From an uncultured Alphaproteobacteria bacterium (GTDB taxonomy: Bacteria; Pseudomonadota; Alphaproteobacteria; HIMB59; GCA-002718135), in the NCBI GenBank assembly GCA_902519435.1, contig CABYKC010000001.1:22445-86444 (forward strand): a stretch of 64,000 bases of DNA. Direction: 5' to 3'. Both the position numbers and the translations under genes were made by a program. How positions within the stretch are numbered: the first letter of the stretch is position 1; each line of letters starts with the position of its first letter. Below are positions 54,513-63,925 of this stretch, one piece after another. Under the pieces are notes generated by a model. It did not search any database, was not told where the DNA came from, and saw only the letters and a list, made by a program, of their open reading frames with translations.

Positions 54513-55125
54513 CTTAAATAAAAATTTAAATAACTTTTTTAATAATAATAAGTTTTTAGGTTCCTTTCTGTCATTTAAAGACATTCCTTATTCAGATATA
54601 AAAAAAGAATGTTGTTTCATAGGCAGATCTAATGTGGGAAAATCTAGTTTAATAAATTCTTTAACTAAAACAAAAAAACTAGCCAAAACAAGTAAAACTC
54701 CAGGAAGAACTCAGGCTATAAATGTTTTTTTAATTAGTGAAAAAATAAATATGATTGATTTGCCAGGTTATGGTTTTGCCAAAGTATCAAAAGTTGATCG
54801 AGAAAACTTAATGACCTTGATTGAAGAATATATAGAAAATAGAGATACACTTGATCATGTTTTTTTACTCATTGACTCAAAAGTTGGTATCAAAAATTCT
54901 GATATTGATATGTTGGATTTATTGAGTGATTGTTCAAGAAAATTTTCTATAATTTTAACTAAAATAGATAAAATATCTAATAACTATTTAGAATATCAAA
55001 AAAAATCAATTTTAAGTTTAATGCAAAATTATGAAAAATCATTTACGAAAATATATCAATCTGAGACCAAAAAAAATAATGGTATTACAGAGATTCAAAG
55101 ATCTATATACGGGTTATCACAATAA
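54505..55125 (+). CDS. engB: Ribosome biogenesis GTPase EngB (YsxC/YihA)
   Basis: A 206-residue GTPase with P-loop GRSNVGKSS (39-47), switch TPGRTQAINVF, DLPGYGFA and TKIDK. It acts late in large-subunit assembly. Between yidC and argB, as in most alphaproteobacteria. Confidence 0.95.
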   Translation: MASLNKNLNNFFNNNKFLGSFLSFKDIPYSDIKKECCFIGRSNVGKSSLINSLTKTKKLAKTSKTPGRTQAINVFLISEKINMIDLPGYGFAKVSKVDRENLMTLIEEYIENRDTLDHVFLLIDSKVGIKNSDIDMLDLLSDCSRKFSIILTKIDKISNNYLEYQKKSILSLMQNYEKSFTKIYQSETKKNNGITEIQRSIYGLSQ

Positions 55126-55127
55126 AT

Positions 55128-56039
55128 ATGAAATTTGATTTTTTATCAGAGAGTGATCAGGCTTATTTTATTCATAAAGCCTCAACCTTAGTTGAAGCTC
55201 TTCCATACATTCGAGAACATAGTGGTGATACCATTGTAATAAAATACGGTGGACATGCAATGGGAGATAAAAAACTGTCTGAGAGTTTTTCAAGAGATAT
55301 TGGTTTATTAAAAGAAGTAGGTGTGTCACCAATTATTATTCATGGTGGAGGACCTCAAATTGGTGAGAGACTTAAATCAAAAAATATATCAACACAATTT
55401 GTTGAAGGATTACGAGTTACTGATAAAGAAACAATTAAGGTAGTTGAGGAAGTTTTATCTAAGGATATCAATTCAGAAATAGTAGAATCTATAAGTGTCT
55501 CTGGAGGAAAAGCGATAGGAGTATCTGGTAATGATAACTTAGTCACTGCAACTAAATTGAACGTGGAAATTAAAGATAGTGATTCAAATATTGAAAAAAT
55601 AGTTGATATTGGTTTTGTTGGACAACCAAAAAAATTAAACAAAGATATGCTAACTAGCTTTATAAAAAATGGTCAAATACCTGTCATATCTCCTTTAGGT
55701 AAGGATGAAAATAATTTTACATATAATATTAATGCTGACACTGTTGCGGGTTTTATAGCAGGTGAGTTACAGGCAAGTAAATTATTATTACTAACCGATG
55801 TACCTGGAATTTTAGACAAAGATGAAAAATTAATCTCATCAATAACATTAGAAGAAGCTAAAAGTATTGCTAATAAAGAATATATTTCTGGAGGTATGAA
55901 GCCGAAAATTAATACATGTATTGATGCAATGAAAAAAGGTGTTAAAAAATCTACTATTTTAGATGGAAGAATTCCTCATTCAGTAATATTAGAGTTATTC
56001 ACTGAACATGGAATTGGTACACAAATAACAAGTAATTAA
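55128..56039 (+). CDS. argB: Acetylglutamate kinase
   Basis: A 303-residue amino acid kinase with IKYGGHAMG (37-45), the substrate loop IIHGGGPQIG, and NINADTVAGFIA. It phosphorylates N-acetylglutamate in arginine synthesis. The stop abuts the following HAD gene. Confidence 0.95.
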   Translation: MKFDFLSESDQAYFIHKASTLVEALPYIREHSGDTIVIKYGGHAMGDKKLSESFSRDIGLLKEVGVSPIIIHGGGPQIGERLKSKNISTQFVEGLRVTDKETIKVVEEVLSKDINSEIVESISVSGGKAIGVSGNDNLVTATKLNVEIKDSDSNIEKIVDIGFVGQPKKLNKDMLTSFIKNGQIPVISPLGKDENNFTYNINADTVAGFIAGELQASKLLLLTDVPGILDKDEKLISSITLEEAKSIANKEYISGGMKPKINTCIDAMKKGVKKSTILDGRIPHSVILELFTEHGIGTQITSN

Positions 56040-56714
56040 ATGAGCTTTAAAGATAACATCAATACCTGGATATTTGATCTAGACAACACACTTTACTCTG
56101 CAGACAGTGGAATTTTTCAGCAAGTACATAAGTTAATGGGTGAATTTGTAGCTAAAAATTTAAATATGGAATTAGCTGAAGCAAAAAAACTACAAGCAAA
56201 ATATTACAAGCAACATGGCACAACTCTAAGAGGTATGATGGATAACCATGGCGTAGATCCTGATTATTTTTTAGAAGAAGTTCATAAGTTAGATTACTCA
56301 ATTGTTGGTCCAAATCAAAATCTTAATGATGAATTATATAAACTTGAGGGAAGAAAAATTATTTATACAAATGCAAATAAGCAACATGTCTTAGATGTAT
56401 TAGAAAAAATAAATCTAACAAATTTTTTTGATGAAATATATGATATTAAAATGGCTGATTATATTCCTAAGCCAGAAATTTCTCCCTATGAAAAAATTAT
56501 CGACTTATTTAATATCGAACCAAATAAATCAGCAATGTTTGATGATATCGCAAAAAATTTAGTTCCAGCAAAAAAAGTTGGTTTTACACCTGTCTGGGTT
56601 GATGCTGGTTATGAGAATTTTTCTGATGATATTGAAGCATCTAAAGAATATTTAGATTTTCAAACAAGAGATTTGAGTTTATTTTTAAAAGATGTAAATG
56701 AGGGTAAAATATGA
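56040..56714 (+). CDS. HAD-family pyrimidine 5'-nucleotidase (SDT1-like)
   Basis: A 224-residue HAD hydrolase with complete motif [12 protein letters not shown] (13-23), unlike the HAD protein at 3185-3844. The [13 protein letters not shown] and [10 protein letters not shown] motifs and MFDDIAKNL fit the SDT1/pyrimidine nucleotidase group. It is always between argB and dapD in this class. It overlaps dapD by four bases (ATGA). Confidence 0.88.
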   Translation: MSFKDNINTWIFDLDNTLYSADSGIFQQVHKLMGEFVAKNLNMELAEAKKLQAKYYKQHGTTLRGMMDNHGVDPDYFLEEVHKLDYSIVGPNQNLNDELYKLEGRKIIYTNANKQHVLDVLEKINLTNFFDEIYDIKMADYIPKPEISPYEKIIDLFNIEPNKSAMFDDIAKNLVPAKKVGFTPVWVDAGYENFSDDIEASKEYLDFQTRDLSLFLKDVNEGKI

Positions 56715-57535
56715 GTGATCTCGAAAAAATTATAAATGATGCCTTTGAGGATAGAGATAATATTAATGTCAATACTGCAGGTGATATTAGAAATGCAGTA
56801 GATGAAACTTTAAACAAACTTGATAGTGGAAGCTTAAGGGTTTGTGAAAAAATTAATAATGAATGGCAAGTTAATCAATGGATTAAAAAGGCAATTCTTT
56901 TAAGTTTCAGATTAAATGATAATGAAATCATTAAAGCATCGCATGCCACTTGGTTTGACAAAGTAGAAAGTAAAACTGCAAATTGGACTAAAGATGATCA
57001 TCTGAAAGCAGGATTTCGATATGTACCAGACGCTGTTGTAAGAAAATCTGCATTTATTGCTAAAGGTGTTGTTTTAATGCCTTCTTTTGTAAATCTTGGT
57101 GCATATGTTGATGAAGGAACAATGATTGATACTTGGGCAACAGTTGGCTCATGTGCGCAAATAGGTAAAAACTGTCATATTTCTGGAGGCGCTGGTATTG
57201 GCGGTGTACTTGAGCCTCTTCAAGCAAATCCTGTGATTATTGAAGACAATTGTTTTATTGGAGCTAGAAGTGAAGTGGCTGAAGGTGTTATTGTTGGTGA
57301 AGGTGCGGTTTTATCAATGGGTGTATTTATTGGAGCATCTACAAAAATAGTCGATCGATCAACTGGGGAAATTCATATGGGAAAAGTTCCAGCGTATTCA
57401 GTTGTGGTACCAGGTACATTACCAGGAAAAAAAGAAGGAGATATTAATCCTTCTTTATACTGTGCAGTTATTGTTAAAAGAGTTGATGAAAAAACTAGAA
57501 GCAAAACATCAATCAATGATCTTTTAAGAGATTAA
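56711..57535 (+). CDS. dapD: 2,3,4,5-tetrahydropyridine-2,6-dicarboxylate N-succinyltransferase
   Basis: A 274-residue left-handed beta-helix transferase. Hexapeptide repeats run from about 110 to 225, including [23 protein letters not shown] and the [18 protein letters not shown] segment. It commits tetrahydrodipicolinate to the succinylase route to lysine and diaminopimelate. Stop and dapE start share one base. Confidence 0.96.
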   Translation: MSDLEKIINDAFEDRDNINVNTAGDIRNAVDETLNKLDSGSLRVCEKINNEWQVNQWIKKAILLSFRLNDNEIIKASHATWFDKVESKTANWTKDDHLKAGFRYVPDAVVRKSAFIAKGVVLMPSFVNLGAYVDEGTMIDTWATVGSCAQIGKNCHISGGAGIGGVLEPLQANPVIIEDNCFIGARSEVAEGVIVGEGAVLSMGVFIGASTKIVDRSTGEIHMGKVPAYSVVVPGTLPGKKEGDINPSLYCAVIVKRVDEKTRSKTSINDLLRD

Positions 57536-58713
57536 TGTCAGAAATTAATTTTGATCCAGTTACTCTTACACAATCTTTAGTTAAATGTGCAAGTGTAACT
57601 CCAAAAGATGAGGGCGCTTTAACAGTCGTTGAAAATCATCTCAGTGCTATAGGATGTGACTGTCATCAATTAACTTTCTCTGGAAACAATTCTTATGAAG
57701 TAAAAAATTTATTTGCAACAGTAGGAAATGAAGGAAAACATTTTGCTTATGCTGGTCATACAGATGTAGTTCCTGTAGGTAATGAAAGTTCATGGAAATA
57801 CCGTCCTTTTTCTGCACAAATAGATGGAGGCAAACTTTATGGAAGAGGTAGCGAAGATATGAAAAGCAGTGTTGCTTGTTTCATCAGTGCCGCTAAAAGA
57901 TTTGTAGATAAATATAAAAATTTTCCAGGAAAGATTTCCTTTATTATTACAGGTGATGAAGAAAGAGATTCTGTAAATGGCACACCAAGAATTCTAGAAT
58001 GGGCAAGTAAACAAAATTATAAATTTGATCATTGTCTTGTTGGTGAACCAACTTCTAAAAATGAGGTCGGCGATAAAGTTAAAATTGGAAGAAGAGGATC
58101 AGTTAGTTTCTTTTTTCAGGTAAAAGGTATTCAAGGACATACGGCGAATTCTCATTTAGCTGAAAATTCTTCACATCACTTAGTAAATTTATTAAATAGT
58201 ATATTAGAAGAGCCGCTAGATGAAGGTAATGAAAATTTTTTACCAACATCAGTTCAAATTGCTACTATTGATATTGGCAATCCTGTTCAAAACGTAATTC
58301 CAGAATTAGCTAAAGCAACAGTAAATATTAGATTTAATGATATGCACTCATCTGACTCACTTATAAAATGGATCGATAATAAAATTGAAAAGATTTTCTC
58401 TAAACTGGAAAACGCTAGTTGCACTTATACCTATGATGCAACAGCTGAGTCATTTTTGAATAAAGCCGGTGATTTATATAATATTATTTCAAAATCAATT
58501 TCTGATGTCACAGGCAGAAATAGCCCACCTGAGCAAGCTACCGATGGTGGTACTTCTGATGCAAGATATATAAAGAACTATTGTGAAGTAGTAGAGTTAG
58601 GTCTTAGAAATCAAACTCTTCATAAAGTAGATGAATTTGTTTTTGTTGAAGATATTATTAAATTGGAAAGTATTTATTTTAGAATTTTACAAAATTATTT
58701 TGATGTCAATTAA
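57535..58713 (+). CDS. dapE: Succinyl-diaminopimelate desuccinylase
   Basis: A 392-residue M20 zinc hydrolase. Ligand motifs are AGHTDVVPVG (about 73-82), GRGSEDMKS, TGDEERDS and the final GGTSDARYI. It follows dapD directly, completing the succinylase steps. Its stop overlaps the convergent dehydrogenase gene by TTAA. Confidence 0.95.
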   Translation: MSEINFDPVTLTQSLVKCASVTPKDEGALTVVENHLSAIGCDCHQLTFSGNNSYEVKNLFATVGNEGKHFAYAGHTDVVPVGNESSWKYRPFSAQIDGGKLYGRGSEDMKSSVACFISAAKRFVDKYKNFPGKISFIITGDEERDSVNGTPRILEWASKQNYKFDHCLVGEPTSKNEVGDKVKIGRRGSVSFFFQVKGIQGHTANSHLAENSSHHLVNLLNSILEEPLDEGNENFLPTSVQIATIDIGNPVQNVIPELAKATVNIRFNDMHSSDSLIKWIDNKIEKIFSKLENASCTYTYDATAESFLNKAGDLYNIISKSISDVTGRNSPPEQATDGGTSDARYIKNYCEVVELGLRNQTLHKVDEFVFVEDIIKLESIYFRILQNYFDVN

Positions 58714-59642
58714 TATCCGTCAGATGGATTAACATCTGATTTTACTTTTTTCTTTTTTCTTAGTCTTTTATATTTAGAGTACATATATTTAACAGATGGC
58801 TCTATAGCTGTTACACCTGCTACATGTGGAGTAATTGTTACATTTGGCAGTTTCCAAAATTGGCTACTTGATTTTAAAGGTTCATCTTTAAAGACATCTA
58901 AATAAGCATAAAAATTTTTGTTTTTCTTTAAATGATTTAGAAGGTCTTTCTCTTCAATTGCATTTCCTCTACCTATATTTATTAAACAAGAATTTTTTTT
59001 CATTTTCTTCAAAAACTTTTTATCTATTATATTATTTGTTTGAGCTGTTGATGGTAGAATAGAAATGATAACATCAGAACTTTTGATAAAACTTATAATA
59101 TTTTTACCCGTATATATTTTTACATTTTTTACTTTTGCTCGATTTTTTTTATATGCAATAACATTATAATTTAATTTATTTAGTAGTTTTGCAATATGAT
59201 TACCAAGAAAGCCTAGACCTAGAATACCTACTGTTAAATTTTTATTATCAATTGGTGTCCTTTCTCCAGACCAAAATTGTTTGATTTGAGAATTTTGAAA
59301 AATTTTAAAATTTAATTGATAATTGAGTATTTGAGCTAGAGAATAATTGGCAATTCTCTCCCCCATTTCTTCATCCTTTATTCTGATTATGGGAATTTTT
59401 ATATTATAATTTTTAAGTTTTAGAATGTGATCTACTCCAGCTCCCATAGAGAAAATAACTTGGAGATTTTTTAGTCTTGAAAGAATATTATCTGGTAGAT
59501 TCCAAATAATTGCGCAGTTTACATCATGAAAATTTTTATAATCTTTGATAGAAATTATTTTTTCATTTTTAAAATATTTTTTTATTATTTTTTTCCAAAC
59601 ATCAATTTTATCAAAAGTTGTATTATGAAATAAAATAGTCAT
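58710..59642 (-). CDS. D-isomer 2-hydroxyacid dehydrogenase (GhrA-like)
   Basis: A 310-residue NAD(P)-dependent dehydrogenase. The N-terminal domain has FSMGAGVDHIL (86-96), the Rossmann motif is GILGLGFLGNHIA (about 138-150), and the catalytic Arg, Glu and His lie in NIGRGNAIEEKDL, DVFKDEPL and TPHVAGVTA. It probably reduces glyoxylate or hydroxypyruvate. A C-terminal lysine-rich tail follows. The end overlaps the upstream glycosyltransferase stop by four bases. Confidence 0.88.
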   Translation of the reverse strand: MTILFHNTTFDKIDVWKKIIKKYFKNEKIISIKDYKNFHDVNCAIIWNLPDNILSRLKNLQVIFSMGAGVDHILKLKNYNIKIPIIRIKDEEMGERIANYSLAQILNYQLNFKIFQNSQIKQFWSGERTPIDNKNLTVGILGLGFLGNHIAKLLNKLNYNVIAYKKNRAKVKNVKIYTGKNIISFIKSSDVIISILPSTAQTNNIIDKKFLKKMKKNSCLINIGRGNAIEEKDLLNHLKKNKNFYAYLDVFKDEPLKSSSQFWKLPNVTITPHVAGVTAIEPSVKYMYSKYKRLRKKKKVKSDVNPSDGY

Positions 59643-60742
59643 TGAATATCATCTATTAACTTATTGTATTTTAATACTTGTTTTTCCCAGATTAATTCAT
59701 TTTCTGCTCTATTTTTTGCATTTTGTCCTAATTCAATTCTATTTTCTTTGTTCTCAACTAAATTCTTAATTGATTCATCTAATTCATTATAATTATTAAT
59801 AATTAAACCTGTTTTATTATGCAATACAGCTTCAGGAGTGCCTCCAACATTTGAGGCAATTGAAGGAATTCCATATTGTGCTGCTTCAATGTAAGCGATT
59901 CCAAAACCTTCAATAGAATTTGCATGAGTTTCATCTATTGTCGGCATGATCATAATATCAGTCTTAGAAAAAATGAATTTTTTTTGATTTTCATTTATTG
60001 TTCCAACTAACTTCACATTTGATTCTAGATTATAATTTTTTATTTCTTTCTTTATATTCTTTAACTGATCACCTTCACCAGCAATTATATATTGAATATT
60101 TGGATAAATTTTTTTTAAATTAAAAATAGATTTAAGAATATACGAATGTCCTTTTCTTTTTTCTAGTCTGGCAAGAGTAAGCAACGTTGGATAACTATCG
60201 TCTAAATCTATTTCTTGTTCTATAATATTCTTAGTTGATTTTACACCTGGATAGATAACCTCAATTTTTTTAAAGTTTTCACTTATTTTTGAAAGTAAGT
60301 TTTTAGTATATGATGAATTGACCACTAATGCGTTTGCTAATTCTAAAACTTTCTTTATTCGTTTATGATGATTATCGTTTTTGATTATTATTTCGTTTCC
60401 ATGAACAAGACTAATGATTGGGATTTTTTTTTCTTTTAAAAAATTAATTGGTAACTCAAGACTTTTCCAGCTATCAGTGATGACTGCTTCAATATTATTT
60501 GAAGAACAAATATTTTTAAGTTGATTAAATTTATTTCTTTTTCTTAAAAATTTTAAACCCTTAAATCTTAATATTGAAAAATTTTTATTGTTTTTATCAA
60601 ATTCTAAATCTTTAGCACTGTTTTGTTGGTCAGCTAAAACCTTTACATCGTGTTTATGACTTAAATTTAATGCTATGTCATACATCAATGTTTCAATTCC
60701 CCCTACTCTAGATGGAAAACATTGTGTTAAAATTATTATCAT
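59639..60742 (-). CDS. Glycosyltransferase family 4 protein
   Basis: A 367-residue GT-B enzyme. The N-terminal GGIETLMYDIAL (14-25) is the acceptor-side glycine loop, LARLEKRKGH marks the second domain, and the donor site has EGFGIAYIEAAQYGIPSIASN with the two glutamates seven residues apart. It probably transfers a hexose to a lipid or polysaccharide. No other glycan genes are near. Confidence 0.9.
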   Translation of the reverse strand: MIIILTQCFPSRVGGIETLMYDIALNLSHKHDVKVLADQQNSAKDLEFDKNNKNFSILRFKGLKFLRKRNKFNQLKNICSSNNIEAVITDSWKSLELPINFLKEKKIPIISLVHGNEIIIKNDNHHKRIKKVLELANALVVNSSYTKNLLSKISENFKKIEVIYPGVKSTKNIIEQEIDLDDSYPTLLTLARLEKRKGHSYILKSIFNLKKIYPNIQYIIAGEGDQLKNIKKEIKNYNLESNVKLVGTINENQKKFIFSKTDIMIMPTIDETHANSIEGFGIAYIEAAQYGIPSIASNVGGTPEAVLHNKTGLIINNYNELDESIKNLVENKENRIELGQNAKNRAENELIWEKQVLKYNKLIDDIQ

Positions 60743-60858
60743 TGAAAGTTATAATGTTATAAAATTTATGAAGTATTAATGTACAAAGTCAATCAGGAAC
60801 AATTAATTTTAATTATTATTAAATAATTTAAGTACATTTGAATTTTTGATATATTTAT

Positions 60859-60877
60859 ATATGCATTTTTTGCATAT
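60859..60877. repeat. Small inverted repeat in the longest gene gap
   Basis: ATATGCA and TGCATAT flank five T residues, upstream of the 58-residue gene. The rest of 60743-60945 shows nothing clear; a TATAAT at 60925-60930 may be part of a promoter. Confidence 0.35.
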
Positions 60878-60945
60878 TAATATTCATATTTTTATACTTT
60901 GATTGCATAGAATAATTACTATTTTATAATTGAAAGGAATAAATA

Positions 60946-61122
60946 ATGATTAATGTTTTTAACTTTTTTAACAAAGTTTACGAGGATTTAAGTGACAAAA
61001 ACTACAACTATGATGAGGATTTAGTTAAATATTTCAAATCTGAATATGGAAAAGAATGGAAAATTGAATTAGATAAGCATCTCCTAAGAACTGAATTTGA
61101 TATCAATAAGAAAGCCGCATAG
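60946..61122 (+). CDS. Orphan 58-residue protein
   Basis: A short gene with a good Shine-Dalgarno sequence (GAAAGGA at 60932-60938) seven bases before the ATG. The product opens MINVFNFFNKVYEDL, is rich in Asp, Tyr and Lys, and includes KSEYGKEWKIELDKHLL. It has no membrane helix or signal peptide and I recognise no family. It stands alone, with its own terminator overlapping its stop codon, so it is probably a real monocistronic gene. Confidence 0.65.
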   Translation: MINVFNFFNKVYEDLSDKNYNYDEDLVKYFKSEYGKEWKIELDKHLLRTEFDINKKAA

Positions 61123-61133
61123 TTGGCGGCTTT
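61111..61133. terminator. Terminator of the 58-residue gene, possibly bidirectional
   Basis: AAAGCCGC (61111-61118) and GCGGCTTT (61126-61133) form a perfect eight-base stem with a seven-base loop holding the TAG stop. A T-rich tail follows on the minus side, so it may also end the convergent aminopeptidase transcript. Confidence 0.75.
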
Positions 61134-61135
61134 AA

Positions 61136-62899
61136 CTAAACTTCAGAAGTTACCTCTTTAAGCCAATCTCTTTCTTGATTATCAAGGTGCGTGTGCAATG
61201 TTTCATACACCTTTCTATGATATTTATTTAGCCAACGTCTTTCAATTTGATCAAGCATACTACTTTCAATGAGATCCAAATCTATTGGACACCACGAGAT
61301 GTTTTCAAAATATAATTTCTTATCATTATTCTCTTTTATCACGACTAAATTTTCTGTTCTTATACCATATTCATTTTCTTTATAGTATCCAGGTTCATTG
61401 GATAAAATCATTCCCGGAAGCAACTCAACGCTATCAAACATTGATTTTTTTGCAATACGTTGTGGAGCTTCATGGACACTCAAAAAACTTCCTATACCGT
61501 GACCGGTACCATGATCGTAATCTAAATTAATTTCTTGTAGACTTTTTCTTGCTAGATAATCAATATCTGTTCCTTTTGTTCCCTTTTCAAAAACATGATT
61601 TGATAATGCAATATGACCTTTAAGAACTCTCGTAAATCTATCTTTTTGTTCTGTTGTTGCTTCACCTAATATTATAGTTCTTGTTATATCCGTTGTTCCA
61701 TCAAAATATTGCCCTCCTGAGTCAACAAGATAAATATTATTATCTGAGAAAGATGATTTTCCTTCTTCAGTAACACGGTAATGAGGAAGGGCTGCATTTT
61801 GATCAATTGCTGATATTGTATCAAAAGATAGAGAATGAAATAATTCATTTTTTCTTCGCAGATTTTCTAAATGATGTGCAACACTTATTTCATCATTTGA
61901 TTTAGGATCCATGATATTTTTTAACCAATAAATATATTTGGTAATACTAACACCATCTCTTATATGTGCTTTTTTTGCCCCATCAAGTTCAGTTTCATTT
62001 TTGATAGCTTTTAACAAAATACATGGATTTGCTAAATTTTTAATATTTATTTTTTGTTTTCTTAAAAGATCTAAAAAATAAAAAGTAGTGGAATTAAAAT
62101 CTAAACCAATTGATTCAGATGAATTAATGTTATTAAAAATTGATCCGATATTTTCAATATTATTAATATTTATTAGTGTTTTGATTTCTTTTTTTAGAAT
62201 TTCTGGCATTGAAGACTCTTTAATATACAAAGAGTGTTTATTATTTTTTGAAATTAGAAGATAAGAATAAAGCAACGGTGTATATTTTATATCATCTGCT
62301 CTTAAATTTAATAGCCAAGCAATATTATCAAGCCCAGAAACAAAGTAATGATCAATTTCATTTTGATCTAAAAATTTTTTTAAAATATCTAATTTCTCAC
62401 TTCTGCTCTGACCGGCATAACTTGTTGAGTGATCAAATATATCTGTATACTGAGTTTTTGGTTGATTTTCCCATATTAAATCAACAAAATTTTTATCTAT
62501 TAGTTGGAGTTGAGATTTTGAATTCTCTAACATTTTAACCACTTTTTCAATTTCTATAATTGAATGAAGAGTTGGATCTAATGCAATTTTATATTCTTCT
62601 TCTAATAAAATTTTTTCTAAATCTGTCCAAAAGCTATTTAAGTGTTTTGCTTGAATCTCTTTGGCGTTAATTTGAGTATTTGCTTGAAAAGTATATCTTC
62701 CATCAACATACAAGAAGGCATCTGTTGGTGTTATAATTGCTCTTCCTGCTGAACCAGAAAAGTTTGTTATAAAATTTAATCTTTCTGCATTTGGGGAAAT
62801 ATACTCATTTAAATATTCATCACTTCTATTAATGACAAAAATATCGGTATCTTTTTCTTTTAATAGATTTTGTAATTTTTTTAAATTTGATTGATTCAT
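61136..62899 (-). CDS. pepP: Aminopeptidase P family protein (Xaa-Pro aminopeptidase)
   Basis: A 587-residue M24 metallopeptidase of the long form with two N-terminal creatinase-like domains and a catalytic pita-bread domain. Metal ligands lie in LVDSGGQYFDGTTDITRT, GHGIGSFLSVHE, LSNEPGYY and GIRTENL. It removes an N-terminal residue before proline. The start shares one base with the upstream gene's stop. Confidence 0.92.
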   Translation of the reverse strand: MNQSNLKKLQNLLKEKDTDIFVINRSDEYLNEYISPNAERLNFITNFSGSAGRAIITPTDAFLYVDGRYTFQANTQINAKEIQAKHLNSFWTDLEKILLEEEYKIALDPTLHSIIEIEKVVKMLENSKSQLQLIDKNFVDLIWENQPKTQYTDIFDHSTSYAGQSRSEKLDILKKFLDQNEIDHYFVSGLDNIAWLLNLRADDIKYTPLLYSYLLISKNNKHSLYIKESSMPEILKKEIKTLININNIENIGSIFNNINSSESIGLDFNSTTFYFLDLLRKQKINIKNLANPCILLKAIKNETELDGAKKAHIRDGVSITKYIYWLKNIMDPKSNDEISVAHHLENLRRKNELFHSLSFDTISAIDQNAALPHYRVTEEGKSSFSDNNIYLVDSGGQYFDGTTDITRTIILGEATTEQKDRFTRVLKGHIALSNHVFEKGTKGTDIDYLARKSLQEINLDYDHGTGHGIGSFLSVHEAPQRIAKKSMFDSVELLPGMILSNEPGYYKENEYGIRTENLVVIKENNDKKLYFENISWCPIDLDLIESSMLDQIERRWLNKYHRKVYETLHTHLDNQERDWLKEVTSEV

Positions 62900-63864
62900 T
62901 ATAACTTTTTAAATAAACTTAAATCGATATTACCACCAGAAATCATAACTATAATTTTTTTATTTCTAACATCAATTTTATTATTTAATGCTGCTGCCGC
63001 TGCAACTGCTCCTCCTGGCTCCACAACTATTTTAAGTTGTTCAGCTAGCAAAATTATAGTTTTTGTTACTTCTTCATCAGAAACACTTAGTCCTCCCTCA
63101 AGATTATTTGAATTAATTTGAAAAGTTATATTACCAGGTTGTGGTGCCAATAGTGCATCACAAAAAGATTTAGCATTTTTTTTATTTTCTATAAGTTTAC
63201 CAGCTTCTAAAGATCTTTTTGTGTCATCAAATTCTTCAGGCTCTACAGAATATGATTTTATATTTGGGTAAATATGTTTTAAGTATGTTGATGTTCCTGC
63301 AATAAGCCCTCCACCTCCACAACAACATAAATATAGATCAGGTTCAATTGATTGCTCTTTCAAATCATTTACAATTTCGATAGCTGCAGTTCCCTGACCA
63401 GCAATTATATCTTCATCATCATAGGGTTTAATTAAAGCTCTATTATCCTTCTTTTGAATTTCATTTCCTATCTCTTCTCTACTTTGAAAGTAAGTGTCAT
63501 ATAATATTACCTCTGCTCCATATTTTTTTGTATTTTCAATTTTTATTTGAGGTGCAGTTTTAGGCATTATTATTTTTGCACTAATAGTATTAATCATAGA
63601 TGCATAGGCAACAGCCTGTGCATGATTACCTGATGAATATGCTACTACACCTGAGTCTTTTACAGTTTCTATTAATTTTGTAATTTTATGTGTAGCTCCA
63701 CGTAATTTAAATGATCCAGTATTTTGTAAATTCTCAAGTTTAAAATAAATTTCAGCTTCTAAAAGATTATTTATATAATCATTAGTTACCAAAGGAGTTT
63801 TTGTTACCTTTTGGTTGATTAATTTATAAGCATTATCAACATTTAAATAGCTAAAATCAGTCAT
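62899..63864 (-). CDS. Threonine dehydratase/serine racemase-like PLP enzyme
   Basis: A 321-residue fold-type II PLP enzyme. The PLP lysine lies in NTGSFKLRGA (about 49-58), the phosphate loop is CCCGGGGLIAG near 180-190, and VVEPGGAVAAAA and MISGGN are at the C terminus. There is no regulatory ACT domain, so this is the short catabolic or racemase type. It is coupled to pepP. Confidence 0.9.
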   Translation of the reverse strand: MTDFSYLNVDNAYKLINQKVTKTPLVTNDYINNLLEAEIYFKLENLQNTGSFKLRGATHKITKLIETVKDSGVVAYSSGNHAQAVAYASMINTISAKIIMPKTAPQIKIENTKKYGAEVILYDTYFQSREEIGNEIQKKDNRALIKPYDDEDIIAGQGTAAIEIVNDLKEQSIEPDLYLCCCGGGGLIAGTSTYLKHIYPNIKSYSVEPEEFDDTKRSLEAGKLIENKKNAKSFCDALLAPQPGNITFQINSNNLEGGLSVSDEEVTKTIILLAEQLKIVVEPGGAVAAAAALNNKIDVRNKKIIVMISGGNIDLSLFKKL

Positions 63865-63925
63865 AATTTTAAAGTTTTACATCGTTTTAATGGAATAAAC
63901 TAAAAAAAAATATATGTATATTATT

